NCBI RefSeq assembly: GCF_010682105.1
Contig: NZ_JAAGWH010000005.1
Span: 29,942 to 93,941 of the forward strand
DNA length: 64,000 nucleotides
Direction of reading: 5' to 3'
DNA from: Modestobacter muralis
GTDB taxonomy: Bacteria; Actinomycetota; Actinomycetes; Mycobacteriales; Geodermatophilaceae
Shown here: positions 25,266 through 33,371 of the stretch, in pieces
Layout: the number at the start of each line of letters is the position of its first letter
How positions within the stretch are numbered: the stretch's first letter is position 1
Position numbers and translations under genes: made by a program
Notes under the pieces: model-generated
Databases searched by the model: none
What the model was told of the DNA's origin: nothing
The model's input: only the letters and a program-made list of their open reading frames with translations

Positions 25266-27676
25266 GCGGGGACTCCTGTCGCAGAGGGGAGGCGGGGCAC
25301 CTGTTCGCCGTCGGAGCGCATCAGGTCGTAGAGCTCGGTGGGGCTGATCGGCATCGCCGCGATCCGGCGGCCCACGGCGTCCTCGATGGCCGAGGCGATC
25401 GCGGCCGAGCCGGGGATCACCCCGGCCTCGCCGGCGCCCTTGATGCCCAGCGGGTTCAGCGGCGAGGGCGTCTCCTGGTGGTCGATGTCCACGTCGGGCA
25501 CCTCGCTGGCGTAGGGCATGAGGAAGTCCATGAACGAGGCGTTCTGCAGCTGCCCGTCGCGGTCGTAGGCCATCCGCTCGTACAGCGCCCCGCCCACGCC
25601 CTGAGCCACCCCGCCCTGCACCTGGCCCTCGACGATCATCGGGTTCACCACGTTGCCGCAGTCGTGCACCACGGCGTACTGGACGACGTCGATCTCCCAG
25701 GTCGCCGGGTCGATCTCGACCACCGCCGCGTGGGCGCCGGCGGCGAAGGTCGAGCGCAGCGGGGAGTAGTAGTCGGTGTACTCCAGGCCGGGGGAGTCCC
25801 CGACCGCGATCGGTGGCTTGGAGTCGTCGCCCGGCCCGGCGAACTGGGTGGCCTGCCGGGCCGCCTCGTCGAAGGCGTACCGCAGCGGGTTGGACAGCAC
25901 GGCGACGGTGCGGAGCGGGATCGAGGCACCGGGCGTCCCCTTGACCTGGACCAGGCCCTCGTCGATCTCCAGGTCGCCGGGGTCGGCCTCCAGCAGCTCC
26001 GCGGCGATGCGCAGCGCCTTCTCCCGCACCCCCTTGGCCGCCAGCGCGACCGCGTTGCCGCTCACCACCGCGGCCCGGGAGGCGAAGGTGCCCACCGCGT
26101 AGCCGAACCGCCGGGTGTCGCCGGTGGTCACCTCGACGTCCTCGATCGGGACCCCGAGCTCGGAGGCGGCCAGCTGGGCGAAGACCGTCTCGTGCCCCTG
26201 GCCCTGGGAGGTGAGCCCGGTGGAGACCAGCACCTTGCCGCTGCCGAGCACCTCCACGTGCGCGCCCTCGTAGGGCCCCGGGCCGGTGCCCTCGACGTAC
26301 ATCGCCATGCCGGCGCCCAGCAGCTTCCCCCGGGTGGCGGCCTCGGCCCGGCGGTCCTCGAGGCCGGGCCAGTCGACCAGCGCCTCGAGCTTGTCGACCA
26401 GGCCCGGGTAGTTGCCGGAGTCGTAGACCAGCGGCCGGCCGTCCTGGAACGTCATGCCCCAGTCGTAGGGGAACTGGTCGTTCTGGATCAGGTTGCGCCG
26501 CCGCACCTCGAGCCGGTCAAGGCCGCGCTCCTGGGCGATCCGGTCCATGGTGCGTTCCATGACGAAGGTGCCCTGCGGCCGCCCGGCGCCGCGGTACGGG
26601 GTCACCAGCACGGTGTTCGTGTAGACGCTGTTGACCCGGGCCCGGTAGACCGGGATGTCGTAGGGCCCGCACAGCTGGGTCGCGGTGTTGATCGGGACGA
26701 TGATCCCGTAGTTCGTGTACGCCCCGTTGTCGTGCCAGACCAGCACGTCCAGGGCGGTGATCCGGCCGTCGTCGTCGTACCCGACGGCGACCTCCTGGCG
26801 CTGCTGCCGCTCGTGGGCGCTGGAGATGAAGTGCTCCCGGCGGTCCTCGACCCACTTGACCTCGTGGCCCAGCTTGATCGCCGCCATCGGGACGAGCAGC
26901 TCTTCGGGCCACGGGTGCATGATCTTGACGCCGAACCCGCCGCCGACGTCGGGGGCGATGACCTCGACCTTCTCCAGCGACAGCTCCAGCTTCGCCGCGA
27001 TCGCCGCCCGCACCGAGGTCGAGGCCTGGGTGCTGGAGTGGACCCGCAGCGCGGAGTCGTCGGCGTCCCAGCGGGCGTGCACGCCCTTGCCCTCCATCGG
27101 CATCGACGCGCTGCGCTCGAAGTACTGGGTGAAGCTCAGCGTGTGCGCCGACGCGGCCAGCGCGGCCTCGACGTCCCCCCGTTCCTGGTGGTGCCGGGCG
27201 GCCACGTTGTCCGGGACGTCGGGGTGGACGGCGTGCACCGCGGCCTCGGCGGCGTCGACACCGACCACCACGGGGAGCTCCTCCCAGGTGACCTCGATCA
27301 GCGCGGCGGCGTCCTCGGCGACGTACCGGTCGACGGCCACCACCATGACCACGGCCTCGCCGACGTGGTGGGCGACGTCGCGGACGAGGGTGTAGCCGGT
27401 GCGGGCGTGGGTGAGCTGCGGGTGCGGGATGAGCACCGGCAGCGGCTCGGCCATCGGGCCGGTGAGGTCCTCGTAGGTGTAGACCGCCAGCAGCCCCTCG
27501 ACCTCGAGCGCGCCGGAGACGTCGATGTCGACCACCCGGGCGTGCGCGTACGGGCTCCGGACGAAGGCCGCGGCGTAGGCGCCGGAGCCGATGTCGTCGA
27601 GGTAGCGGCCCTGGCCGACGATCAGCCGGGCGTCCTCGCGCCGGCGGACCGGCTCCCCGAACAGCTTCGTCGTCAC
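25262..27676 (-). CDS. Molybdenum hydroxylase large (molybdopterin) subunit; candidate uracil/thymine dehydrogenase
   Basis: This 804-residue catalytic subunit of the xanthine-oxidase family binds the Mo cofactor and hydroxylates a C-H next to nitrogen. The active-site loop is YRGAGR (361-366), not the AYRCSFR of true CO dehydrogenase, so CO oxidation is unlikely. The catalytic glutamate is E750 in GIKGAGEAGVIP. Next to barbiturase and a uracil permease, the best inferred reaction is uracil to barbiturate (and thymine to 5-methylbarbiturate). The GTG at 27676 follows a GAGGGGG ribosome site, which lies beside a 15-bp RNA hairpin. Confidence 0.9.
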   Translation of the reverse strand: MTTKLFGEPVRRREDARLIVGQGRYLDDIGSGAYAAAFVRSPYAHARVVDIDVSGALEVEGLLAVYTYEDLTGPMAEPLPVLIPHPQLTHARTGYTLVRDVAHHVGEAVVMVVAVDRYVAEDAAALIEVTWEELPVVVGVDAAEAAVHAVHPDVPDNVAARHHQERGDVEAALAASAHTLSFTQYFERSASMPMEGKGVHARWDADDSALRVHSSTQASTSVRAAIAAKLELSLEKVEVIAPDVGGGFGVKIMHPWPEELLVPMAAIKLGHEVKWVEDRREHFISSAHERQQRQEVAVGYDDDGRITALDVLVWHDNGAYTNYGIIVPINTATQLCGPYDIPVYRARVNSVYTNTVLVTPYRGAGRPQGTFVMERTMDRIAQERGLDRLEVRRRNLIQNDQFPYDWGMTFQDGRPLVYDSGNYPGLVDKLEALVDWPGLEDRRAEAATRGKLLGAGMAMYVEGTGPGPYEGAHVEVLGSGKVLVSTGLTSQGQGHETVFAQLAASELGVPIEDVEVTTGDTRRFGYAVGTFASRAAVVSGNAVALAAKGVREKALRIAAELLEADPGDLEIDEGLVQVKGTPGASIPLRTVAVLSNPLRYAFDEAARQATQFAGPGDDSKPPIAVGDSPGLEYTDYYSPLRSTFAAGAHAAVVEIDPATWEIDVVQYAVVHDCGNVVNPMIVEGQVQGGVAQGVGGALYERMAYDRDGQLQNASFMDFLMPYASEVPDVDIDHQETPSPLNPLGIKGAGEAGVIPGSAAIASAIEDAVGRRIAAMPISPTELYDLMRSDGEQVPRLPSATGVPA

Positions 27677-27687
27677 TGCGCCCCCTC

Positions 27688-27748
27688 AGGCATAGGTACC
27701 AATCCCTGCGTTCTCCAGCCCGAGATGCACGTGTTGGTACCTATGCCT
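27688..27748 (-). repeat. 15-bp perfect inverted repeat between the iron-sulfur and large-subunit genes
   Basis: Arms 27688-27702 and 27734-27748 (AGGCATAGGTACCAA and its complement) are separated by 31 bases. In the mRNA they form a hairpin between the iron-sulfur subunit stop and the ribosome site of the large-subunit gene. The sequence is less GC-rich than its surroundings. Confidence 0.85.
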
Positions 27749-27761
27749 CTGCTGACGGTGG

Positions 27762-28295
27762 TCATGACGCGGCCTGGCGCATCTGCTCGGCGGCGTGCCG
27801 GCAGGCCTTCTTGATGTTGGCGTAGCCGGTGCAGCGGCAGAGGTTGCCGCCGACCAGCTCGTCGACCTCGTCCTCGGTGATCGGGACCGCGGGGTCCCGG
27901 GCGTCCAGGCCGGCGGCGATGGTGGTCAGGAAGCCCGGCGTGCAGTAGCCGCACTGCAGGGCGTGGCACTCCCGGAAGGCCTCCTGGATCGGGTGCAGCA
28001 CCTGCCCGCCCTGGTGGTCGGACCGGCTCAGGCCCTCCACCGTGGTCACCGCGGCGCCGTCGACCTGCACGGCGAGCACCAGGCAGGACCGGACCGCCGC
28101 GCCGTCGACGAGCACGGTGCAGGATCCGCAGACGCCGTGCTCGCAGCCCGAGTGGGTGCCGGTCAACCCCATGTCGTGACGCAGCGCGTCCGACAGCAGC
28201 CGCCGGACCGGGACGGTGACCTGCTGCGGGACTCCGTTGACCGTCACCCTGACGGTCCGTTCGGTGCTGGTGCCCCGTGCTGTGCTGGTGCTCAT
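27762..28295 (-). CDS. Molybdenum hydroxylase [2Fe-2S] subunit
   Basis: This 177-residue small subunit carries two [2Fe-2S] clusters that pass electrons from the Mo centre to FAD. The plant-type cluster ligands are C51, C56, C59 and C71 (CEHGVCGSC, then C). The second cluster is bound by C115, C118, C153 and C155 (CGYCTPG and CRCTGY). The order of genes (FAD, iron-sulfur, Mo subunits) follows the cox/xdh pattern. The ATG at 28295 follows the FAD-subunit gene by 62 bases. No twin-arginine signal is seen, so the enzyme stays cytoplasmic. Confidence 0.93.
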   Translation of the reverse strand: MSTSTARGTSTERTVRVTVNGVPQQVTVPVRRLLSDALRHDMGLTGTHSGCEHGVCGSCTVLVDGAAVRSCLVLAVQVDGAAVTTVEGLSRSDHQGGQVLHPIQEAFRECHALQCGYCTPGFLTTIAAGLDARDPAVPITEDEVDELVGGNLCRCTGYANIKKACRHAAEQMRQAAS

Positions 28296-28357
28296 GGCCG
28301 GCCTCCTGGCTGGTCGGGTGGTGCGGGAGGGGGTGCGGGCGGTGCCCGGCCCGGGTG

Positions 28358-29233
28358 TCAGGCCGACCGCTCCTGGGCCTCGGCTGCCGCCGAGGCCAGG
28401 GTGCGTGCGGTGAGGGCGCCGACCAGCAGCCGGCGGTAGTCGGCGCTGGCGTGCAGGTCGCCGTCCGGGTCGACGAGCCCCTGGGCCATCACCCCGGCGG
28501 CGGCCCAGTCGGCCGCGTCCACCGGGCGGCCGACCACGGCGTCGGTCAGGTCGTGCACCTCGGGCACCAGCCCGACGGAGATGTAGGCGACCCGGGCCGA
28601 CGCCACCCGCCGGTCCTCGTCGAGGGTCACCATGACGCCGGCCCCGCAGACGGCGTAGTCGCCCTTGCGCCGCGCCACCTCGGCGAAGGCGGTGCCCGAC
28701 CGGGGTGCCAGCGCGGGGAAGAAGGCCGAGGTGACCACGGCCGGACCGTGCACCGAGGTCTCCAGCGGGCCGAGGAAGAGGTCCGCCCAGTCCACCGACG
28801 AGGTCCCGTCGGGCGTGGCCACGGTCACCGAGCCGCCGGTGAGCGCGAGCACGGCGGTCATCTCCCCGGAGGGGTCCGCGTGCGCGATCGAGCCGACCGT
28901 CGTCCCGCGGTTGCGGATGGCCGGGTGCGCGACGTTCGCCGTCGCCCGGGCCAGCAGCGGCTGGACGGCGCTCGCCTCGGCCGACCGCAGCAGCGCGGCG
29001 TGCCGCACCAGGGCGCCCACCCGGACCCCGGACCCCCCGGCCTCGATCTGGTCGAGGCCGGGGACCCGGTTGATGTCGACGAGCGTGGTGGGTGCGGCCA
29101 GCCGCATGTTCAGCAGCGGCAGCAGCGACTGCCCGCCGGCCAGCACCTTGGCACCCTCGCCCTCCGCCGACAGGACCGCGAGGGCCTCGTCGAGGCTGTC
29201 CGGGTCGGCGTAGCTGAACGGGGCCGGCTTCAC
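28358..29233 (-). CDS. Molybdenum hydroxylase FAD-binding subunit
   Basis: This 291-residue medium subunit of the xanthine-dehydrogenase/CO-dehydrogenase family holds FAD and hands electrons to the acceptor. The two FAD-binding motifs are AGGQSLLPLLNMRL (near residue 32) and NRGTTVGSIAHADPSGEM (about 110-127). The start is GTG at 29233, overlapping the permease stop (GTGA). That fuses substrate import and oxidation into one operon: uraA, FAD subunit, iron-sulfur subunit, large subunit, coxG-like. Confidence 0.93.
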   Translation of the reverse strand: MKPAPFSYADPDSLDEALAVLSAEGEGAKVLAGGQSLLPLLNMRLAAPTTLVDINRVPGLDQIEAGGSGVRVGALVRHAALLRSAEASAVQPLLARATANVAHPAIRNRGTTVGSIAHADPSGEMTAVLALTGGSVTVATPDGTSSVDWADLFLGPLETSVHGPAVVTSAFFPALAPRSGTAFAEVARRKGDYAVCGAGVMVTLDEDRRVASARVAYISVGLVPEVHDLTDAVVGRPVDAADWAAAGVMAQGLVDPDGDLHASADYRRLLVGALTARTLASAAAEAQERSA

Positions 29234-30702
29234 CTGTCGACCGTGCCCTCACCGGTGCTCCGCCGGCGGGCGGCCTGGTCGACCGAGGAGGGGTCGGGGC
29301 TCTCGTGCCGCCCGCCGAACTGGTCGGCCAGGGGCTCGCCGCTGCCGTAGGGGCCGGCCTCGGCCAGCAGGGCGGTGCGCATCTCGGCGGGGGCGAGAAC
29401 GCGGGCCAGGTGCCAGCCGGCGACGGCCACGATCGACCCGAGCGCGATGCCGCCCAGCGAGTAGTTCTCGTTGAACACCAGCTGCACGTTGCCGATCCCG
29501 ATGATGATCCCGGCGGCCAGCGGCACCAGGTTGATCGGGTTGGCGAAGTCGACCCGGTTCTCCTTCCAGATCTTGACGCCGAGCAGGCCGATCATCCCGT
29601 AGAGGATCACCGTGATCCCGCCGAGCACGCCGCCGGGGACCGCGTTGACCAGCGCGCCGAACTTCGGGCACAGGCCTAGCAGGAGCGCGACGACGGCGGC
29701 GACGTAGTAGGCCGCGGTCGAGTAGATCCGGGTGGCGGCCATGACGCCGATGTTCTCGGCGTAGGTGGTCGTCGGCGAGCCACCGACAGAGGTGGCGACG
29801 ACGGTGGCGAGACCGTCGGCGAAGATCGCCCGGCCCATGACCGGGTCGAGGTCCCGCTTGGTCATCGCGGCGACCGCCTTGACGTGACCGGCGTTCTCCG
29901 CGACCAGGGCGATGACCGCCGGCAGCACCAGCAGGGTGAAGTTGAACGAGAAGGTCGGTGCGGTGAAGGTCGGCAGCCCGATCCAGTCCGCCGCGCCGAC
30001 GCCGGAGAGGTCCAGCCGGTCGTGGGTGGTGGCCTCCGTGGCGCCGCCGAGGACCGAGGTGATCGGACCGGCCGTGACGTCCAGCAGCGCGGACAGCAGG
30101 TACCCAAAGACCAGGCCCAGCAGGATCGAGATGCGGGCCCAGAAGCCGCGCAGCAGCAGCGAGGCGACGATGACGAAGACCATGGTGGCCAGGCCGACCC
30201 ACTGGTCCTGGGGCCAGTAGGTGTTCGCCACCACGGGCGCGAGGTTGAAGCCGATGATCAGGACGACGGCACCGGTGACCGCCGGGGGGAGCACGGCGTT
30301 GACCGTCCGGGGGCCCAGGGCGCTGATCAGCACACCGACGAGTGCCAGCACGATCCCGGAGACCAGGATCGCGCCGAGCACGTCGGAGGAGCTGCCGCCG
30401 CTGGCCCGGATGGCCACGACACCGCCGACGAAGGCGGCGCTGGTGCCCAGGTAGCTGGGCACCTTCCCCTGCACGACCAGCAGGAAGATGATCGTGGCGA
30501 TCCCGCTCATCATGATCGCCAGGTTCGCGTCCAGGCCCATGATCAGCGGGAACACGAACGTCGCGCCGAACATGGAGACGACGTGCTGGGCACCGATGCC
30601 GATGGTGCGCGGCCACGACAGCCGCTCGTCGGGCGCGACCGCCCCGTCCACCGGCGGGGTCTTGCCACCCTCGTAGAGCTTCCAGCCCAATCCCAACGCC
30701 AC
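29230..30702 (-). CDS. uraA: UraA-type nucleobase:cation symporter (probable uracil permease)
   Basis: This 490-residue NCS2-family inner-membrane transporter has about 14 hydrophobic segments. The substrate-site segment is GGSPTTTYAENIGVMA, nearly the same as the E. coli UraA site that holds uracil, and the other key glutamate lies in VALVAENAGHV. The purine-type NAT signature (QNxGxxxxT) is absent, so uracil or thymine fits better than xanthine. A hydrophilic tail of about 50 residues follows. The GTG start at 30702 has AGGAGG six bases upstream. It leads the Mo-hydroxylase operon. Confidence 0.92.
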   Translation of the reverse strand: MALGLGWKLYEGGKTPPVDGAVAPDERLSWPRTIGIGAQHVVSMFGATFVFPLIMGLDANLAIMMSGIATIIFLLVVQGKVPSYLGTSAAFVGGVVAIRASGGSSSDVLGAILVSGIVLALVGVLISALGPRTVNAVLPPAVTGAVVLIIGFNLAPVVANTYWPQDQWVGLATMVFVIVASLLLRGFWARISILLGLVFGYLLSALLDVTAGPITSVLGGATEATTHDRLDLSGVGAADWIGLPTFTAPTFSFNFTLLVLPAVIALVAENAGHVKAVAAMTKRDLDPVMGRAIFADGLATVVATSVGGSPTTTYAENIGVMAATRIYSTAAYYVAAVVALLLGLCPKFGALVNAVPGGVLGGITVILYGMIGLLGVKIWKENRVDFANPINLVPLAAGIIIGIGNVQLVFNENYSLGGIALGSIVAVAGWHLARVLAPAEMRTALLAEAGPYGSGEPLADQFGGRHESPDPSSVDQAARRRSTGEGTVDR

Positions 30703-30831
30703 AGGTCCTCCTCGACAGGTGCGACACCGGACTCGACACCGCTGGGCTCGGAGGGCGCCGCAGGCAGGTCCTGGGGCGTTCTCCGGCGGGTCGGTCGCCG
30801 CACCCGGAAGGTGTCACGGATCACCTGCCGA

Positions 30832-30855
30832 CGGAAGTACCTCAGTGCTAAATCT
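30832..30855 (-). promoter_or_regulatory. Island operator, copy 3 (uraA)
   Basis: On the plus strand it reads GAAGTACCTCAGTGCTAAAT, a full match to AGTANNTCANNGCTAA but in the opposite orientation relative to its gene, about 130 bases before the uraA start. Operator function does not depend on orientation. The motif is followed directly by two further inverted repeats. Confidence 0.65.
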
Positions 30856-30877
30856 TCTCGCTCTTACGAGAACGTAA
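30855..30877 (-). promoter_or_regulatory. Two overlapping inverted repeats upstream of uraA
   Basis: TTCTCG-N6-CGAGAA (30855-30872) overlaps TTACG-N4-CGTAA (30864-30877). Both are perfect dyads in an unusually AT-rich patch next to the island operator. They may bind a second regulator; none is identified. Confidence 0.45.
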
Positions 30878-30903
30878 CCGCAGGACGCGTTCCGGACACG
30901 CAC

Positions 30904-30950
30904 GCGTCGGACCCGCCTGCACGGGTGCACCGTGCAGGCGGGTCCGACGC
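30904..30950 (-). terminator. Strong terminator of the barbiturase gene
   Basis: A perfect 21-bp stem (30904-30924 with 30930-30950) encloses a 5-base loop, 19 bases after the barbiturase stop. It separates the barbiturase transcript from the uraA promoter. Confidence 0.9.
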
Positions 30951-30968
30951 CGGGGTCGTGCGGGGCGC

Positions 30969-32072
30969 TCAGGCCGTGATGATCGCGGCGACCGGGCCGC
31001 CACCGGAGGGGCCCTGGTGCACCGCGGCCACCGACACGAACACCGCCGGGTCGCCGGTGACCGCCGCGGCCACGCCGCCCACGGTGGCCTTGATCTGCCG
31101 GTGCCAGAAGACGTCGGAGTCGTCGAGCATCGCGTTGCGCCGGCCGCGGACGTAGCCGGTCGGGTCGGCCTCGCACTTGAGGAAGACGTTGACCAGCCGG
31201 TCGCCCAGGTCGCTGGTGTGCGGCCGCTCGGGCAGGTCCAGCCCGGCGTTGCGGATCGCGGTCCAGATGCCGTCGGAGTCCAGCGCGTCGGTCATGACCG
31301 AGTGGCCGATCCGGTAGGCGCCGCCGTGGCCGCGGGCGTTGCCGACGACGATGATCTGCGCCCGGTCCAGCTCCACGCCCGAGGAGCAGGAGGCGACCGC
31401 GCTGAACAGCGAGAAGTCGCGCATCACCTGCTTCTGCTCCGGCATCTCGATCTCCCCGAGCGCCAGCGCGATGCCCAGCGCCGTCGTCCCGTTGGAGAGG
31501 TCCATCGAGCCGTGCGGCTCGTCGTAGTAGGTCTCCTGGCCGCGGGAGTGCGCGTCCCGGATCGTCTCGATGGTCAGCAGCGGCGTCTTGGTCTGCACGT
31601 AGTGGACGTCGGCGGGGTCGGTGATGCCCGCCTGGGCCATCGCCCGCCGCACCCCCTCGGCGACCTTCTCGACCATGGTGAGCCGGCCGATGTCCTCGGG
31701 CAGCAGCGTCTCGCTCATCGCGAAGCCCACGGTCAGCCGCGGCTCGTCGGTCTTCTCGACCGAGTCCTCGGGCAGGGTCGCGAAGATCGTCGCGTGCGGG
31801 CTGATCACGCCGTCCGTGCCGCCGGACCACACGATCGGGATCTCCCCGACCTCCTCGGCCGACCGGGTGCCCTTGGCCAGCAGCACCTCGCGGAACGCGC
31901 GGTCGGCGATGATCCGGGTGTAGTCGTTGACGCCGCCGTTGCCCTCGGTCTTGCCGATGACGGCGACCACCCGGTCGGCGTCCATGACGCCGGAGTCGAT
32001 CAGCGCCGCGAGCTCGGAGGCGTCGCTGACGTTGTGCAGGGGGACCTTGCGGACCTCGATCGGTGCGGGCAC
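30969..32072 (-). CDS. bar: Barbiturase (ring-opening amidohydrolase of the AtzD/barbiturase family)
   Basis: This 367-residue enzyme hydrolyses barbiturate to ureidomalonate, the second step of oxidative pyrimidine breakdown. The N-terminus ([20 protein letters not shown]) and the segments [36 protein letters not shown] and [11 protein letters not shown] follow the three-repeat plan with Ser-Lys pairs. From memory it is far closer to the Rhodococcus barbiturase than to cyanuric acid hydrolases. It starts with GTG at 32072 behind GGAG. It has its own operator about 125 bases upstream and a strong terminator downstream, so it is a separate unit in the regulon. Confidence 0.9.
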   Translation of the reverse strand: MPAPIEVRKVPLHNVSDASELAALIDSGVMDADRVVAVIGKTEGNGGVNDYTRIIADRAFREVLLAKGTRSAEEVGEIPIVWSGGTDGVISPHATIFATLPEDSVEKTDEPRLTVGFAMSETLLPEDIGRLTMVEKVAEGVRRAMAQAGITDPADVHYVQTKTPLLTIETIRDAHSRGQETYYDEPHGSMDLSNGTTALGIALALGEIEMPEQKQVMRDFSLFSAVASCSSGVELDRAQIIVVGNARGHGGAYRIGHSVMTDALDSDGIWTAIRNAGLDLPERPHTSDLGDRLVNVFLKCEADPTGYVRGRRNAMLDDSDVFWHRQIKATVGGVAAAVTGDPAVFVSVAAVHQGPSGGGPVAAIITA

Positions 32073-32193
32073 GGCGATCTCCAGGGGGTGAGGTGGATCG
32101 GGCAGGCTGTGCTCGGGGACGGCGCCGACGCCGTCGGGTGCGCCGCCGCGGTGCTCCCACCGTCGGCGACCTCGCGGCCACCCTAGACCCGAT

Positions 32194-32217
32194 TCCCTTA
32201 GCAGTGAACTACTTCCG
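32194..32217 (-). promoter_or_regulatory. Island operator, copy 4 (barbiturase)
   Basis: In gene orientation it reads GAAGTAGTTCACTGCTAAGG, a full match to AGTANNTCANNGCTAA. It lies in the gap between xdhC and the barbiturase gene, leaving a leader of about 120 bases. Confidence 0.68.
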
Positions 32218-32237
32218 ACGGGTCAGAGTGGCGTCGG

Positions 32238-33359
32238 TCACCGGTGGGCGGTGCGGTGGACCGGGCCCTCACCGCCGGTGAGCCGCTCGCCGGACCCGCC
32301 CCAGCGGCCGGCGACGATCTCCGCGGCGATGGAGATCGCGGTCTCCTCCGGCGTGCGGGCGCCCAGGTCCAGCCCGATCGGGGAGGACAGCCGGGCCAGC
32401 TCGGCCTCGGTCAGCCCGGCCTCGCGCAGCCGCCCGAGCCGCTCGTCGTGGGTGCGCCGGGAGCCCATCGCGCCGACGTAGGCCACCGGCAGCCGCAGCG
32501 CGACCTCCAGCAGCGGGACGTCGAACTTCGGGTCGTGGGTGAGCACGCACAGCACGGTGCGCTCGTCGATCCGCCCGGCGTCGGCCTCGGCCTGCAGGTA
32601 GCGGTGCGGCCAGTCCACGACCACCTCGTCGGCGTCGGGGAAGCGGCGGGCGGTGGCGAACACCGGCCGGGCGTCGCAGACGGTCACCCGGTGGCCGAGG
32701 AAGGACCCCACCCGGGCGACCGCGGCGGCGAAGTCGATGGCGCCGAAGACCACCATCCGGGCCGGCGGGGCGTAGGAGGCGACGAACAGCGTGAGCTCGT
32801 CACCGCGCCGCTCGCCGTCGGAGCCGTAGGCCAGCGTCGCCGTGCGGCCGGCGGCGAGCATGCCCCGGGCGTCGTCGGCCACCGCCTCGTCCAGCCGCGC
32901 GCTGCCCAGCGACCCCGCCGTCCGGTCCGGCCACAGCACCAGCCGGTTGCCCAGCCGCCCGGCCGGGCCGCGCACGCAGGTGACCACCGCGACCGGCTCG
33001 TGCGCGGCCACCGAGGCGGCCACCTGCCCGAGCTCGGGGAAGGTCTCCTGCGACACGGCCTCCACGAACACGTCCAGGACGCCGCCGCAGGTCAGGCCCA
33101 CGGCGAGGGCGTCGTCGTCGCTCACGCCGTAGCGCTGCAGCGCCGGCTCCCCGGTGCGGGCGACCTTCTCGGCCTGGGCGTAGACCGCGCCCTCGACGCA
33201 GCCGCCGGACACGCTGCCCACCGCCGTCCCGCCCGGGCCGACCAGCATCGCGGCCCCGGCCGGCCGGGGGGCCGAGCGCCAGGTGTCCACGACGGTGCCG
33301 ACCCCGACGGTCTCCCCGGCCTGCCACCACCCGAGGAGGTCACCCAGGACGTCTCTCAT
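32238..33359 (-). CDS. XdhC/CoxI-family Mo-cofactor maturation protein
   Basis: This 373-residue accessory protein binds and sulfurates the molybdenum cofactor and inserts it into xanthine-oxidase-family enzymes. The N-terminal XdhC/CoxI domain shows SVSGGCVEGAVY and GLTCGGVLDVFVE. The C-terminal Rossmann domain shows MVVFGAIDFAAAVARVGSFLGHRV and AYVGAMGSRRTHDERLGRL, then a conserved PIGLDLGARTPEETAISIAAEI tail. It belongs with the coxD/coxE-like genes directly upstream (12-base gap) and should mature the hydroxylase encoded in the same island. Confidence 0.93.
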   Translation of the reverse strand: MRDVLGDLLGWWQAGETVGVGTVVDTWRSAPRPAGAAMLVGPGGTAVGSVSGGCVEGAVYAQAEKVARTGEPALQRYGVSDDDALAVGLTCGGVLDVFVEAVSQETFPELGQVAASVAAHEPVAVVTCVRGPAGRLGNRLVLWPDRTAGSLGSARLDEAVADDARGMLAAGRTATLAYGSDGERRGDELTLFVASYAPPARMVVFGAIDFAAAVARVGSFLGHRVTVCDARPVFATARRFPDADEVVVDWPHRYLQAEADAGRIDERTVLCVLTHDPKFDVPLLEVALRLPVAYVGAMGSRRTHDERLGRLREAGLTEAELARLSSPIGLDLGARTPEETAISIAAEIVAGRWGGSGERLTGGEGPVHRTAHR

Positions 33360-33371
33360 CCGACAGCTCCT

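Noticed and set aside
22278..25331. Very long open frame opposite hyuA/hyuB and the CoxG-like gene
   Set aside because: It is a shadow of well-supported minus-strand genes; the translation is low-complexity and has no family features. The same holds for other long frames opposite genes, such as 38134-42096.
25262..29233. Reading the Mo hydroxylase as a CO dehydrogenase because of the coxD, coxE and coxG-like neighbours
   Set aside because: The large subunit has YRGAGR at the active-site loop instead of AYRCSFR, and the context is a uracil permease and barbiturase.
30969..32072. Cyanuric acid hydrolase (AtzD/TrzD) as the function of the ring-opening enzyme
   Set aside because: The N-terminus and internal segments follow barbiturase much more closely than AtzD as I recall them, and no s-triazine genes are nearby.
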